Origin: Kitasatospora sp044457565
Lineage (GTDB): Bacteria; Actinomycetota; Actinomycetes; Streptomycetales; Streptomycetaceae
Length of the DNA stretch: 64,000 nt
NCBI RefSeq assembly: GCF_044457565.1
Contig: NZ_JBITGZ010000015.1
Coordinates: 1 to 64,000, forward strand
Reading direction: 5' to 3'
Shown here: in pieces, positions 9,066-17,562 of the stretch
Position numbering within the stretch: position 1 is the stretch's first letter
How the letters are laid out: each line of letters starts with the position of its first letter
The notes under the pieces: generated by a model
Told to the model about the DNA's origin: nothing
Seen by the model: the letters and a program-made list of their open reading frames with translations, nothing else
Databases searched by the model: none
Translations under genes and position numbers: made by a program

Positions 9066-9800
9066 TCAGTGGGCGACGAGGTCCTCGTCGGGGGTGGCCG
9101 GCGCGCCGGCGCGCGGGCGCAGCAGCCGGGTGCGGCCGGTGCGGCCACGGTGGGAGAGACGGCGGACGGCGAGGTCGCCGAGCAGCTGGACGAGGGTGAC
9201 GATCACCACCAGCTCCGCGACGATGACCCACATGAAGGCGGTCTCGAAGCGGTAGTAGCCGTAGTTGATGGCCAGCGTGCCCAGGCCTCCGCCGCCGACC
9301 ACACCGGCCATCGCGGAGTAGCCGATCAGCGCGATCACCGTGGTGGTGAAGGAGGCGGTCAGCGCGGGCAGCGCCTCGGGCAGCAGTGCCTTGCGGACGA
9401 CGGTCCAGGTGCTGCCCCCCATCGCCTGGACGGCCTCGACCAGGCCGCGGTCCACCTCGCGCACGGAGGTCTCGACCAGGCGGGCGAAGAACGGGATCGC
9501 GCCGATGGTCAGCGGGACGGTGGCGGCCTCCCAGCCGATGGAGGTGCCGACCAGCCACTTGGTGAAGGAGAACAGCGCGATCATCAGGATGATGAACGGC
9601 AGCGAGCGGGCCACGTTCACGATCGCGCCGAGCACCTTGTTGACCGTCGGGTTCTGCAGCAGGCCGCCCTTGCCGGTGAGCACCAGCAGGACGCCGAGCG
9701 GCAGGCCCAGCAGGACGGTGCCGACGGAGGCGATGCCGACCATCTGGAGGGTCTCCCAGGTGGCGGGCCACATCAGGTCCTGCATCTGGTCCCAGGTCAT
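9066..9800 (-). CDS. metI: Methionine ABC transporter permease
   Basis: Membrane subunit of the methionine importer. 244 residues with about five hydrophobic segments and a MetI-type EAA loop (DRGLVEAVQAMGGSTWTVVRKALLPEALP, about 120-150). Its ATG overlaps the metN stop in an ATGA arrangement, showing translational coupling. The C-terminal ~25 residues (RGRTGRTRLLRPR) are basic and likely cytoplasmic. Confidence 0.93.
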   Translation of the reverse strand: MTWDQMQDLMWPATWETLQMVGIASVGTVLLGLPLGVLLVLTGKGGLLQNPTVNKVLGAIVNVARSLPFIILMIALFSFTKWLVGTSIGWEAATVPLTIGAIPFFARLVETSVREVDRGLVEAVQAMGGSTWTVVRKALLPEALPALTASFTTTVIALIGYSAMAGVVGGGGLGTLAINYGYYRFETAFMWVIVAELVVIVTLVQLLGDLAVRRLSHRGRTGRTRLLRPRAGAPATPDEDLVAH

Positions 9801-10831
9801 GCCACCGCTCCGTTCACCGCGTCCAGCACGTCCACCTGAAGGCCCTGTTCGCGCAGGAACCCGATCGGCACCACGTTGTCCTGGTGGCTGCCGGAGAGTT
9901 CGACCCGCATCCGGCCGACCATCCGGCCGGCGATGGTCTCGACCGCCGCACCGAGGATGTTGATGTCGATCTGATAGGTACGGGCGAGCTGGGAGACGAA
10001 GGGCTGGGCGGAGGTGTCGCCCTGGAAGGTGATCTCCAGTACGGTCCGGCCGACGTGGCCGGAGGCGAACTCGCTGAGCGGGAAGAGTTCGCGGGCCAGC
10101 TCGGAGCCGGGCTCGGCGAGCAGGTCGGTGAGCGCGCCGGACTCCACCACCCGGCCGCCGCGCATCAGCGCGGCGGAATCGCAGACGCTCTTGATGACGT
10201 CCATCTCGTGGGTGATCAGCAGGACGGTCAGGCCGAGCCGCTCGTTGAGTTCGCGCAGCAGCTTGAGGATGGAGCGGGTGGTCTCCGGGTCGAGGGCGGA
10301 GGTCGCCTCGTCGGAGAGCAGCACCTTGGGGTCGCCGGCCAGGGCGCGGGCGATGCCCACGCGCTGCTTCTGGCCGCCGGAGAGCTGGCCGGGGTAGGCG
10401 CGGGCCTTGTCACTGAGGCCGACCAGGTCGAGCAGTTCGGCGGCCTTGCGGCGGCGGTCCTGGCGGTCCAGGCCGATGATCTCCAGCGGGAGTTCGACGT
10501 TCTCCTGCACGGTGCGCGAGGAGAGCAGGTTGAAGTGCTGGAAGACCATGCCGATCCGGCGGCGGGCCTCGCGCAGTTCGCGGCCGGCCCGGTGCTCCTG
10601 GCCGGCGAGGGCGGTGAGGTCCAGACCGTCCACCGTGACGCTGCCGGAGCTGGGACGCTCCAGCATGTTCACGCAGCGGATGAGGGTGCTCTTGCCGGCG
10701 CCGCTGGTGCCGACGACTCCGTACACCTCGCCCTCGCGGACGTGCAGGTCGACGCCGGCGAGGGCGGTCACCTCGCGGCCTCGGGGACCAGTGGCCCGAT
10801 AGACCTTCGTGAGGTCCGTGGTGGTGATCAC
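9797..10831 (-). CDS. metN: Methionine ABC transporter ATP-binding protein with NIL domain
   Basis: ATPase that drives MetI. In 344 residues, Walker A is GTSGAGKST (about 42-50), the ABC signature LSGGQKQR is near 146, Walker B is VLLSDEATSALD, and the H-loop is ITHEMDV. A C-terminal NIL/ACT-like domain (about 265-340) is where methionine binds to give trans-inhibition in this family. GTG start with GGAAG upstream. First gene of the operon; two 20-nt-spaced direct repeats sit about 180 bp upstream. Confidence 0.94.
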   Translation of the reverse strand: MITTTDLTKVYRATGPRGREVTALAGVDLHVREGEVYGVVGTSGAGKSTLIRCVNMLERPSSGSVTVDGLDLTALAGQEHRAGRELREARRRIGMVFQHFNLLSSRTVQENVELPLEIIGLDRQDRRRKAAELLDLVGLSDKARAYPGQLSGGQKQRVGIARALAGDPKVLLSDEATSALDPETTRSILKLLRELNERLGLTVLLITHEMDVIKSVCDSAALMRGGRVVESGALTDLLAEPGSELARELFPLSEFASGHVGRTVLEITFQGDTSAQPFVSQLARTYQIDINILGAAVETIAGRMVGRMRVELSGSHQDNVVPIGFLREQGLQVDVLDAVNGAVA

Positions 10832-11005
10832 AGCTGCTTCCGTGGGTCGGGGGCGGGCGTCGTCGTACCGCCGGCCGGGTCACGGTCGGCGGTGGACGGC
10901 GGAACGCCGCGATTGGGGGGCACCCCCGGCCCGGTGGGTGGGCGCGGAGGGTGGGTTCGGACCTGCCATCCCCTGATCGTGGCCGCGCGGCGACCGGGCC
11001 GCGCG

Positions 11006-11042
11006 CAGGCGTGGCCCTTACGAGTCAGGCGTGGCCCTCACG
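11006..11042. repeat. Two 17-bp direct repeats, 20-nt period, upstream of metN
   Basis: CAGGCGTGGCCCTTACG (11006-11022) and CAGGCGTGGCCCTCACG (11026-11042) differ at one base. Spacing of 20 nt is about two helical turns, which places both on one DNA face, as in tandem operators. They lie 175-210 bp before the metN start. Confidence 0.6.
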
Positions 11043-11336
11043 GGCCGTCGGTGGGATTCCCGGGCCCGGTGGCGGGCAGACGGGGAGGGTGGCAGGGCAG
11101 CACTGCGCCGTTGGCGGCAGTGGCCGGGGTTCTCGCTTCGGGGCGCGAGGAGGGGACGGTGGCCCTCAGCAGTGACACATTCGACGACACATGGCACGCT
11201 CACCTGCCGGCATGGTGCCGGTGGGGGTCCAGTTCGTCGTCGCAGTCATGAGAGCCAGTAAATCAGATCGTCCGCATAGGTCCCAATGATCAGGACGAGC
11301 AGTCCGGAATGCGGACACGACCCGGTGGTACCAAGG

Positions 11337-11383
11337 CCGGGGCGCCCGTCACCGCGGTCGATCGGCAGTGGCGGGCGCCCCGG
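11337..11383 (-). terminator. 16-bp hairpin after GNAT gene
   Basis: Arms 11337-11352 and 11368-11383 pair over 16 positions including one G:U; loop of 15 bases. It lies 37 nt beyond the stop of the minus-strand acetyltransferase gene ending at 11421. Confidence 0.7.
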
Positions 11384-11420
11384 GAGAGCGTCGGGCGGGC
11401 TCGTCGGAGCCCGCGGGAGG

Positions 11421-11921
11421 TCAGGCGGAGGCCGCCAGTTCGACCTGGGCCGGCTTCTCCAGGGTGACCAGGCTCAGCTGCCGGCTGACCGGCTCGACGG
11501 ACGTCTGCCGGTAGCCCTGGCGCGCGTACAGCCGCAGGTTGCCCAGACTGCGGTGGCCCGTCAAGAGGCTGAACGCCGTGACCGGGCCCTGCTCCAGCAG
11601 CCGGCGCTCCATCGCCTCCAGCAGCCGCCCGCCCAGGCCGTGCCGCTGCATCCGCGGGTGCACCACCAGACGCCCTATCCGGGCGAGACCGGCCTCGTCC
11701 ACGCGGCCGCGCACCGTGCCGACCACCTCCTCGCCCAGCCGGGCCACCAGGACGTGCCGGTCGGCGAGCTCCGCGCGCAGGCTCTCCAGGGACTGGGTCA
11801 GCGGCTCGATGCCCCAGTCGCCGTACAGCTCGGCCTCGCTCTGGTACCCGAGGTACTGGAGCTTGAGGATCTGCTCCGCGTCGTCGTCGCCCGCCACCGA
11901 GATGATCACGCTCATGCCCAT
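11421..11921 (-). CDS. GNAT family N-acetyltransferase
   Basis: Putative acetyl-CoA-dependent acetyltransferase of unknown substrate. The 166-residue protein carries LARIGRLVVHPRMQRHGLGGRLLEAMERRL, the classic GNAT motif A (RxxGxG/A variant RHGLGG), preceded by VVGTVRGRV and followed by LTGHRSLGNLRLYARQGY (motif B). The start was set at the ATG at 11921 because GGGGAGG lies 9 nt upstream; a start three codons later or upstream ATGs are possible. Stands alone between metN and a sigma-like gene. Confidence 0.82.
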   Translation of the reverse strand: MGMSVIISVAGDDDAEQILKLQYLGYQSEAELYGDWGIEPLTQSLESLRAELADRHVLVARLGEEVVGTVRGRVDEAGLARIGRLVVHPRMQRHGLGGRLLEAMERRLLEQGPVTAFSLLTGHRSLGNLRLYARQGYRQTSVEPVSRQLSLVTLEKPAQVELAASA

Positions 11922-12202
11922 GTGCTGGGGCCTCCCCATCGTTGTGCCCGGCGCGCAAGGTGAGGGTCTCGCACCGGATGCCCTACCGGAGATCAGCCCG
12001 GCCGGGGATCGGCCCTGACCGGGGTAGCGCAAGAACGTACCAGCCCGGTGGGCGGGGCCGGGCCCTGGACACCGCGCCGCGCCCGGGCCGGGCCCGGCGG
12101 TCCTCGGTGTGCGGGCGTCGCCGCCGTCGAGAGCTACGTTCGCCAGCGCTCTACCCCGGCGTCAGCTGCTCTCAACCTTCCCGGCGCCGGACGTGTCGAG
12201 GG

Positions 12203-12709
12203 TCACGCGCGCTGACCGTGCAGCAGGGTGCGCAGGCAGGACAGGCAGCGCGAGCGGGTCGGGCCGATCGAGCCGCGCGGCAGGCCGAGCCGGGCGGCCA
12301 GCTGCCGGTAGCTCAGCTCGGGGCACTCGGCGAGGACGGTGAGCAGCTCGGGGCAGCGGCCGGGCAGCGCGGCGACGGCCGCGGCGACCGCCCTGCGGCG
12401 CTGGGCGGCGAGCACCTGGTCCTCGGCGGACGGAGCGTGGGCCTCCCGCCGCCCGGATGGTCGCAGGCCCGCGGGCACCGGATCGGACGGGAGCCCGGGG
12501 CCGGCGAGGCGGCGGAACTCCTGGAGGGTCAGCGCGCGCAGCCAGGACGCGGCGTCCCTGGGCACGCCCCGGCCGGCGGCGCGCTCGTACAGCCGCAGCC
12601 AGACGCTCTGCTCCAGGTCGCGGACGTCCAGCCGGTGACGGTGCGCCAGGGCGGTGGCGAGCGCGGCGAAGGCGGGGCGCAGCTCGCTGACGGACAGTCG
12701 GTGGGGCAC
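12203..12709 (-). CDS. Small sigma-70-like (ECF-type) regulator
   Basis: 168 residues. The N-terminal half (about 10-70) resembles sigma region 2 (DVRDLEQSVWLRLYERA, ASWLRALTLQEFRRL). The C-terminal third resembles region 4 (ALPGRCPELLTVLAECPELSYRQLAARLGLPRGSIGPTRSRCLSCLRTLL), with a helix-turn-helix and the RxR-CL ending typical of streptomycete sigma factors. GTG start; the nearest purine-rich AAGAGG is very close, so the start is uncertain. It follows argH on the same strand, after a terminator. No anti-sigma gene is adjacent. Target genes unknown. Confidence 0.75.
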   Translation of the reverse strand: MPHRLSVSELRPAFAALATALAHRHRLDVRDLEQSVWLRLYERAAGRGVPRDAASWLRALTLQEFRRLAGPGLPSDPVPAGLRPSGRREAHAPSAEDQVLAAQRRRAVAAAVAALPGRCPELLTVLAECPELSYRQLAARLGLPRGSIGPTRSRCLSCLRTLLHGQRA

Positions 12710-12766
12710 ACCTCTTCTACGCGGCGGACGGCCCGCCGGACACGCCCGGCCACTCGTACGGGCGAC

Positions 12767-12798
12767 GAGGGGCGCGACGGCTGACCGTCGCGCCCCTC
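12767..12798 (-). terminator. 14-bp hairpin terminator after argH
   Basis: Arms 12767-12780 and 12785-12798, perfect, with a CTGA tetraloop, 28 nt past the argH stop. It separates argH from the downstream sigma-like gene. Confidence 0.8.
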
Positions 12799-12826
12799 CA
12801 CCTCGCCGGCAGCGTGCGCCGACGCG

Positions 12827-14251
12827 TCAGCCCTGCGTCCACTCCTGCTGGAGCGCCAGGTCGGCCTTCAGCTCGGCGAGCTGGGCGGCGACGGCGGAGG
12901 GCGCGGTGCCGCCCCGGCCGCTGCGGGAGGCGATCGAGCCGTGCACGCTGAGCACCGAGCGCACCTCGGGCGTCAGGTGCCCGGAGATCTCGGCGAACTG
13001 CTGGTCCGTCAGGTCGGACAGCTCGATGCCCAGGCCCTCGCAGACCTTGACGCAGGCGCCCGCGACCTCGTGCGCGACCCGGAACGGCACGCCCTGCCTG
13101 ACCAGCCACTCGGCGATGTCGGTGGCGAGCGAGAAGCCGGCCGGGGCCAGCTCCTCCAGCCGCTCGCGGTGGACGGTGAGGGTGGCCATCATGCCGGTGA
13201 GGGCGGGCAGCAGCACCTCAAGGGTGTCGCAGGAGTCGAAGACCGGCTCCTTGTCCTCCTGGAGGTCCCGGTTGTAGGCGAGCGGCAGGGCCTTGAGGGT
13301 GGCCAGCAGACCGGTGAGGTTGCCGATCAGACGGCCGGACTTGCCCCGGGCGAGCTCGGCGATGTCCGGGTTCTTCTTCTGCGGCATGATCGAGGAGCCC
13401 GTGGAGAAGGCGTCGTGCAGCGTGATGAAGCCGAACTCCTTGGTGTTCCAGATGATCACCTCCTCGGCGATCCGGGAGAGGTTGATCCCGATCATCGCCG
13501 TCACGAAGGCGAACTCGGCGACGAAGTCGCGCGAGGCGGTGCCGTCGATCGAGTTGCCGACCGAGCCGCGCTCGAAGCCCAGGTCGGCGGCGACCGCCTC
13601 CGGGTCCAGCCCCAGCGACGAGCCGGCCAGCGCACCGGAGCCGTACGGGGAGACGGCGGTGCGGGTGTCCCACTGGCGCAGCCGCTCGGCGTCCCGGGAC
13701 AGCGCCTGGACGTGTGCGAGGACGTGGTGCGCGAACAGGACGGGCTGCGCGTGCTGGAGGTGGGTGCGGCCCGGCATGGCGGTGTCCGGGTGCGCCTCGG
13801 CGAGGCCGACCAGCGCGTGCTGGAAGTCCAGCAGCAGCCGGCCGATGATCTTCGCGTGGTCGCGCAGGTACATCCGGAACAGCGTGGCAATCTGGTCGTT
13901 GCGCGAGCGCCCGGCGCGCAGCTTGCCGCCGAGGTCCGGGCCGAGCCGCTCCAGCAGGCCGCGCTCCAGGGCGGTATGCACGTCCTCGTCGGCGACGGTG
14001 CCGGTGAAGGCGCCGGATGCGACGTCGGCGAGCAGCTGGTCGAGGCCGCCGAGCATGCCGCTCAGCTCCTCGTCGCTGAGCAGGCCGGCCTTGTGCAGGA
14101 CCCTGGCGTGCGCCTTGGAGCCGGCGATGTCGTAGGGCGCCAGGCGCCAGTCGAAGTGCACGGAGGCGGAGAGCCTCGCCAGCGCCTCGGAGGGGCCGTC
14201 GGCGAAGCGTGCGCCCCAGAGGCGGACGTCGGCGTTCTGGTCGGACGGCAT
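12827..14251 (-). CDS. argH: Argininosuccinate lyase
   Basis: Last step of arginine synthesis: cleaves argininosuccinate to arginine and fumarate; cytosolic tetramer of the fumarase/aspartase superfamily. The 474-residue protein is of family length. It carries LWGARFADGPSEAL at the start, TALERGLLERLG, RSRNDQ and the signature GSSIMPQKKNPD near 283, with catalytic-type His in GRTHLQHAQP. AAGGAG precedes the ATG. It follows argG on the same strand across a terminator hairpin, so the argG-argH link is weaker than a tight operon. Confidence 0.96.
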   Translation of the reverse strand: MPSDQNADVRLWGARFADGPSEALARLSASVHFDWRLAPYDIAGSKAHARVLHKAGLLSDEELSGMLGGLDQLLADVASGAFTGTVADEDVHTALERGLLERLGPDLGGKLRAGRSRNDQIATLFRMYLRDHAKIIGRLLLDFQHALVGLAEAHPDTAMPGRTHLQHAQPVLFAHHVLAHVQALSRDAERLRQWDTRTAVSPYGSGALAGSSLGLDPEAVAADLGFERGSVGNSIDGTASRDFVAEFAFVTAMIGINLSRIAEEVIIWNTKEFGFITLHDAFSTGSSIMPQKKNPDIAELARGKSGRLIGNLTGLLATLKALPLAYNRDLQEDKEPVFDSCDTLEVLLPALTGMMATLTVHRERLEELAPAGFSLATDIAEWLVRQGVPFRVAHEVAGACVKVCEGLGIELSDLTDQQFAEISGHLTPEVRSVLSVHGSIASRSGRGGTAPSAVAAQLAELKADLALQQEWTQG

Positions 14252-14284
14252 CGCGGTGGCTCCTTGCTGCTGCGGGTAGGGGGC

Positions 14285-14317
14285 GAGCCCCGGCCGTGGG
14301 GAGGACGGCCGGGGCTC
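14285..14317 (-). terminator. 13-bp hairpin between argG and argH
   Basis: Arms 14285-14297 and 14305-14317 are perfect with a 7-base G-rich loop, 12 nt past the argG stop. It may partly terminate argG transcripts before argH. Confidence 0.75.
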
Positions 14318-14328
14318 AGAGGGGTGGC

Positions 14329-15522
14329 TCAGGCCAGGTCGCGCCGGGCGGCGATCTTCGACGAGAGCCCGAAGATCTCGATGAAGCCCTTGGACATCGA
14401 CTGGTCGAAGGTGTCACCGGTGTCGTACGTGGCGAGGTTGAAGTCGTACAGCGACCGGTCGGACTTGCGGCCGTTGACGACGGCGCGCCCGCCGTGCAGC
14501 ACCAGCCGGATGTCACCGGAGACGTGCTGGTTGGCCTCGTTGATGAAGCCGTCCAGCGCGCGCTTGAGCGGGGAGAACCAGAGGCCGTCGTAGACCAGCT
14601 CGGCCCAGCGCTGCTCGACCTGCCGCTTGTAGCGGGCCAGCTCGCGCTCGACGGTGACGTTCTCCAGGGCCTGGTGGGCGGTGATCAGGGCGATCGCACC
14701 GGGGGCCTCGTAGATCTCGCGGGACTTGATGCCGACCAGGCGGTCCTCGACCATGTCCAGGCGGCCCACGCCCTGGGCTCCGGCCCGCTTGTTGAGCTCC
14801 TCGATGGCCTGGAGCACCGTCACCTTGCGGCCGTCGATGGCGACCGGGACGCCCGCCTCGAAGGTGATGATCACCTCGTCGGCCTCGCGCGGGGTGGCGG
14901 GGTTCTCGGTGTACTCGTACACGTCCTCGATCGGGGCGTTCCAGATGTCCTCCAGGAAGCCCGTCTCGACGGCCCGCCCGAAGACGTTCTGGTCGATCGA
15001 GTACGGCGACTTCTTGGTGGTCGCGATCGGCAGGCCCTTGGCCTCGGCGAAGGCGATCGCCTTGTCCCGGGTCATCGCGTAGTCGCGCACCGGGGCGATG
15101 CACTTCAGGCCGGGGGCCAGGGAGTTGATGCCCACCTCGAAGCGGACCTGGTCGTTGCCCTTGCCGGTGCAGCCGTGGGCGACGGTGGTGGCGCTGTGCT
15201 TCTGCGCGGCGGCGACCAGGTGCTTGACGATGGTCGGCCGGGAGAGCGCGGAGACCAGCGGGTACTGGCCCTGGTAGAGGGCGTTGGCCTTGAGGGCCGG
15301 CAGGCAGTACTCGTCGGCGAACTCCTCGCGGGCGTCCGCGACCTCGGCCTCGACCGCACCGCAGTCCAGCGCACGCTGGCGGATCGCGTCCAGGTCCTCG
15401 CCGCCCTGGCCGACGTCGACGGCGACGGCGATGACCTCGGCGCCCGTCTCCTCGGCGATCCAGCCGATGCAGACGGACGTGTCCAGACCGCCCGAGTAGG
15501 CGAGTACGACGCGCTCGGTCAC
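14329..15522 (-). CDS. argG: Argininosuccinate synthase
   Basis: Joins citrulline and aspartate with ATP to argininosuccinate. In 397 residues the PP-loop VLAYSGGLDTS is near 5-15, and HGCTGKGNDQVRFE, YSIDQNVFGR and LYDGLWFSP follow in family order. The GTG start at 15522 was chosen because AAGGAG lies 6 nt upstream and the protein then begins VTERVVLAYSGG like relatives. Candidate ArgR boxes lie at 15584-15613. It lies apart from argCJBDR, downstream of argR on the same strand. Confidence 0.95.
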   Translation of the reverse strand: MTERVVLAYSGGLDTSVCIGWIAEETGAEVIAVAVDVGQGGEDLDAIRQRALDCGAVEAEVADAREEFADEYCLPALKANALYQGQYPLVSALSRPTIVKHLVAAAQKHSATTVAHGCTGKGNDQVRFEVGINSLAPGLKCIAPVRDYAMTRDKAIAFAEAKGLPIATTKKSPYSIDQNVFGRAVETGFLEDIWNAPIEDVYEYTENPATPREADEVIITFEAGVPVAIDGRKVTVLQAIEELNKRAGAQGVGRLDMVEDRLVGIKSREIYEAPGAIALITAHQALENVTVERELARYKRQVEQRWAELVYDGLWFSPLKRALDGFINEANQHVSGDIRLVLHGGRAVVNGRKSDRSLYDFNLATYDTGDTFDQSMSKGFIEIFGLSSKIAARRDLA

Positions 15523-15583
15523 GGCTTTCTCCTTCACAACAGTGCGAACAGGGCGCAGAGCCGGGATCCCCCATGCGCTGCTA

Positions 15584-15613
15584 GGTATAAGTATGCACGA
15601 CACCGTATGAATC
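15584..15613 (-). promoter_or_regulatory. Candidate ARG boxes upstream of argG
   Basis: On the minus strand, ATTCATACGGTGTCGTGCAT followed by ACTTATACC gives two AT-rich half-site pairs (ATTCATAC, GTGCATAC) of the ArgR type. This is a striking AT-rich island in otherwise GC-rich DNA, 62-91 bp before the argG start. Arginine-dependent repression by ArgR is inferred. Confidence 0.7.
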
Positions 15614-15731
15614 TCAAAGCCCGGGCGGGTGCGATCCCACGGCCGGGCGGGGTGTCCGCGCGGCGGCGCGCCCGAGGGTCGGCGGACGGCGCGGGGCCGG
15701 CACCGGGGGCCGGCGAGGGCGTACGCGAACG

Positions 15732-15769
15732 GCCGCCGGCCCGCCCCGGAATCGGGACGTGCCGGCGGC
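15732..15769 (-). terminator. Hairpin after argR
   Basis: GCCGCCGGC (15732-15740) pairs with GCCGGCGGC (15761-15769); the 20-base loop can itself pair. It lies 16 nt past the argR stop, at the end of the argCJBDR transcript. Confidence 0.55.
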
Positions 15770-15784
15770 GCGAGCGCGGGGCTG

Positions 15785-16330
15785 CTAGGAGCGGGCCTGC
15801 GCGAGCTGCATCAGGTGGTCGGCCAGCGCCTGGCCGCCGAACGGGTCACGGCTGATCAGCAGCACGGTGTCGTCACCGGCGATGGTGCCGATGATCTCGA
15901 ACACCTCCGCCTGGTCGATCGCCGAGGCGAGGAACTGCGCCGCCCCCGGCGGGGTGCGCAGCACGACCAGGTTGCCGGAGGCGGTGGCGGAGACCATCAG
16001 CTCGCCGGCCAGCCGGGCCATCCGGCCCTCGCTGGCGGACTCGCCCATCGGTGCGCGCGGCGTACGGTCACCGCCCTCGGCCGGGACGGCGTAGATCAGC
16101 GCGCCGTCCCGGTTGCGGATCTTGACCGCGCCCAGCTCGTCCAGGTCCCGCGAGAGAGTGGCCTGGGTGACCACCAGTCCGTCGTCGGCGAGCAGCTTGG
16201 CGAGCTGGCTCTGTGAGCGCACGGGCTGACGGGTCAGCAGGTCCACGATGCGCCGGTGGCGGGCCGTGCGGGTCTGCGGGACCTGCGACGTCGGACCGGC
16301 GGCGGGCTGGTCGGGGCTGGAAGCGGTCAT
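15785..16330 (-). CDS. argR: Arginine repressor
   Basis: Arginine-responsive regulator of the arg genes, a hexamer in this family. In 181 residues an N-terminal winged HTH (about 20-90; RHRRIVDLLTRQPVRSQSQLAKLL, VTQATLSRDLDELGAVKI) carries the conserved SRDL recognition helix. The C-terminal domain (about 105-178) has the arginine-binding, oligomer-forming GTIAGDDTVLLISRD motif. ATG start with GGGAG about 9 nt upstream. It is the last gene of the argCJBDR cluster, 17 nt after argD. Confidence 0.94.
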   Translation of the reverse strand: MTASSPDQPAAGPTSQVPQTRTARHRRIVDLLTRQPVRSQSQLAKLLADDGLVVTQATLSRDLDELGAVKIRNRDGALIYAVPAEGGDRTPRAPMGESASEGRMARLAGELMVSATASGNLVVLRTPPGAAQFLASAIDQAEVFEIIGTIAGDDTVLLISRDPFGGQALADHLMQLAQARS

Positions 16331-16347
16331 GTGATGATTCTCCCGGA

Positions 16348-17562
16348 CTACGCTCGGCCGTCGACCGGCGGGGCGCCCTCGCGCACCGAGCGCAGGATGC
16401 CCGGCAGCGCCGCGAGGAACGCCTGGGCGTCCTGTTCGGCGAGCACCAGCGGGGGCGCGAGCCGGACGGCGTCCGGTACGGCGGCGTTCACCAGGAACCC
16501 GGCCTCCTGCGCGGCGGCCTGGACGGCGGCCGCCACCGGCTCTCTCAGCACGATGCCCAGCAGCAGTCCGGCGCCGCGCACGTGGTCCACCAGCGGGTCG
16601 CCGATCGCCTCGATTCCGCTGCGCAGCAGCTCGCCGGTCTTCTGGACATGCTCCAGCAGCCCCTCGGACTCGATGGTGTCCAGGACGGCGAGGGCGGCCG
16701 CCGCGACCACCGGGTTGCCGCCGAAGGTGGTGCCGTGGTTGCCGGGGTGCAGCAGCTCGGCGGCCGGCCCGAAGGCGACGGTGGCGCCGATCGGCAGGCC
16801 CCCGCCGAGGCCCTTGGCGAGGGTGACGACATCGGGCTCGACACCCTCGACGGCCTGGTGGGCGAACCAGTGGCCGGTGCGGCCGATGCCGGTCTGGATC
16901 TCGTCCAGGATCAGCAGGGTGCCCGTGGCCCGGGTGATCTCGCGGGCCGCCCGCAGGTAGCCGTCCGGCAACGGGATGGCGCCGTTCTCGCCCTGGACGG
17001 GCTCCAGGAAGACGGCCGCGGTCTCGGTGGTGACGGCCGCGCGCAGCGCCTCGACGTCACCGAACGGTACGTGGGTGACATCACCGGGCAGCGGGCGGAA
17101 CGGGTCCTGCTTGGCGGGCTGGGCGGTGAGCGCGAGGGCGCCCATCGTCCGGCCGTGGAAGGCGCCCTGGAGGGAGACCAGGTGGCTGCGGCCGGTCAGT
17201 CGGCTGATCTTGAAGGCGGCCTCGACGGCCTCGGCCCCGGAGTTGCAGAAGAAGACCCGGCCGTCCCCCCTGCCGAACAGCCCGAGCAGGCGCTCGGCCA
17301 GCCGCACCGTCGGCTCGGCGAGGAAGAGGTTGGAGATGTGGCCGAGGGTGGCGATCTGCTCGGTGACGGCCTGCACCACGGCCGGGTGCCCGCTGCCGAG
17401 CGCGTTGACCGCGATGCCCCCGATGAAGTCGGTGTACTCCTTGCCCTCGGCGTCCCAGAGCTTCACGCCCTCGCCACGCACCAGCGGGATCCGCGGGGTG
17501 CCGTAGTTGTCCATCAGCGCGTGCCGCCACCGCTGGGTGAGGTCGCCGTTGCCGCTGCTCAT
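16348..17562 (-). CDS. argD: Acetylornithine aminotransferase
   Basis: PLP enzyme that transaminates N-acetylglutamate semialdehyde with glutamate. Its 404 residues carry the class III aminotransferase pattern: NSGAEAVEAAFKISR, FHGRTMGAL, LILDEIQTGIGRTG and the PLP lysine in TLAKGLGGGLPIGA near residue 247. Its ATG overlaps the argB stop (ATGA), so translation is coupled. Many homologues also act on succinyl-diaminopimelate; not decidable here. Confidence 0.94.
   Translation of the reverse strand: MSSGNGDLTQRWRHALMDNYGTPRIPLVRGEGVKLWDAEGKEYTDFIGGIAVNALGSGHPAVVQAVTEQIATLGHISNLFLAEPTVRLAERLLGLFGRGDGRVFFCNSGAEAVEAAFKISRLTGRSHLVSLQGAFHGRTMGALALTAQPAKQDPFRPLPGDVTHVPFGDVEALRAAVTTETAAVFLEPVQGENGAIPLPDGYLRAAREITRATGTLLILDEIQTGIGRTGHWFAHQAVEGVEPDVVTLAKGLGGGLPIGATVAFGPAAELLHPGNHGTTFGGNPVVAAAALAVLDTIESEGLLEHVQKTGELLRSGIEAIGDPLVDHVRGAGLLLGIVLREPVAAAVQAAAQEAGFLVNAAVPDAVRLAPPLVLAEQDAQAFLAALPGILRSVREGAPPVDGRA

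Larger units (their letters stand above)
10832..11420. other. 589-bp region upstream of metN; direct repeats and a terminator, no gene
   Basis: Holds the metN leader/promoter (minus), a pair of direct repeats at 11006-11042 and the hairpin of the next minus-strand gene at 11337-11383. No S-box core such as GGCAACC was found on the minus strand, so no SAM riboswitch is called. Small reading frames here lack any recognisable feature. Confidence 0.5.

Noticed and set aside
10832..11300. Possible SAM riboswitch before metNIQ
   Set aside because: No GGCAACC core or matching paired elements on the minus strand. A GTCATGAGAGCCAG string occurs but on the opposite strand and without the rest of the SAM-IV pattern.
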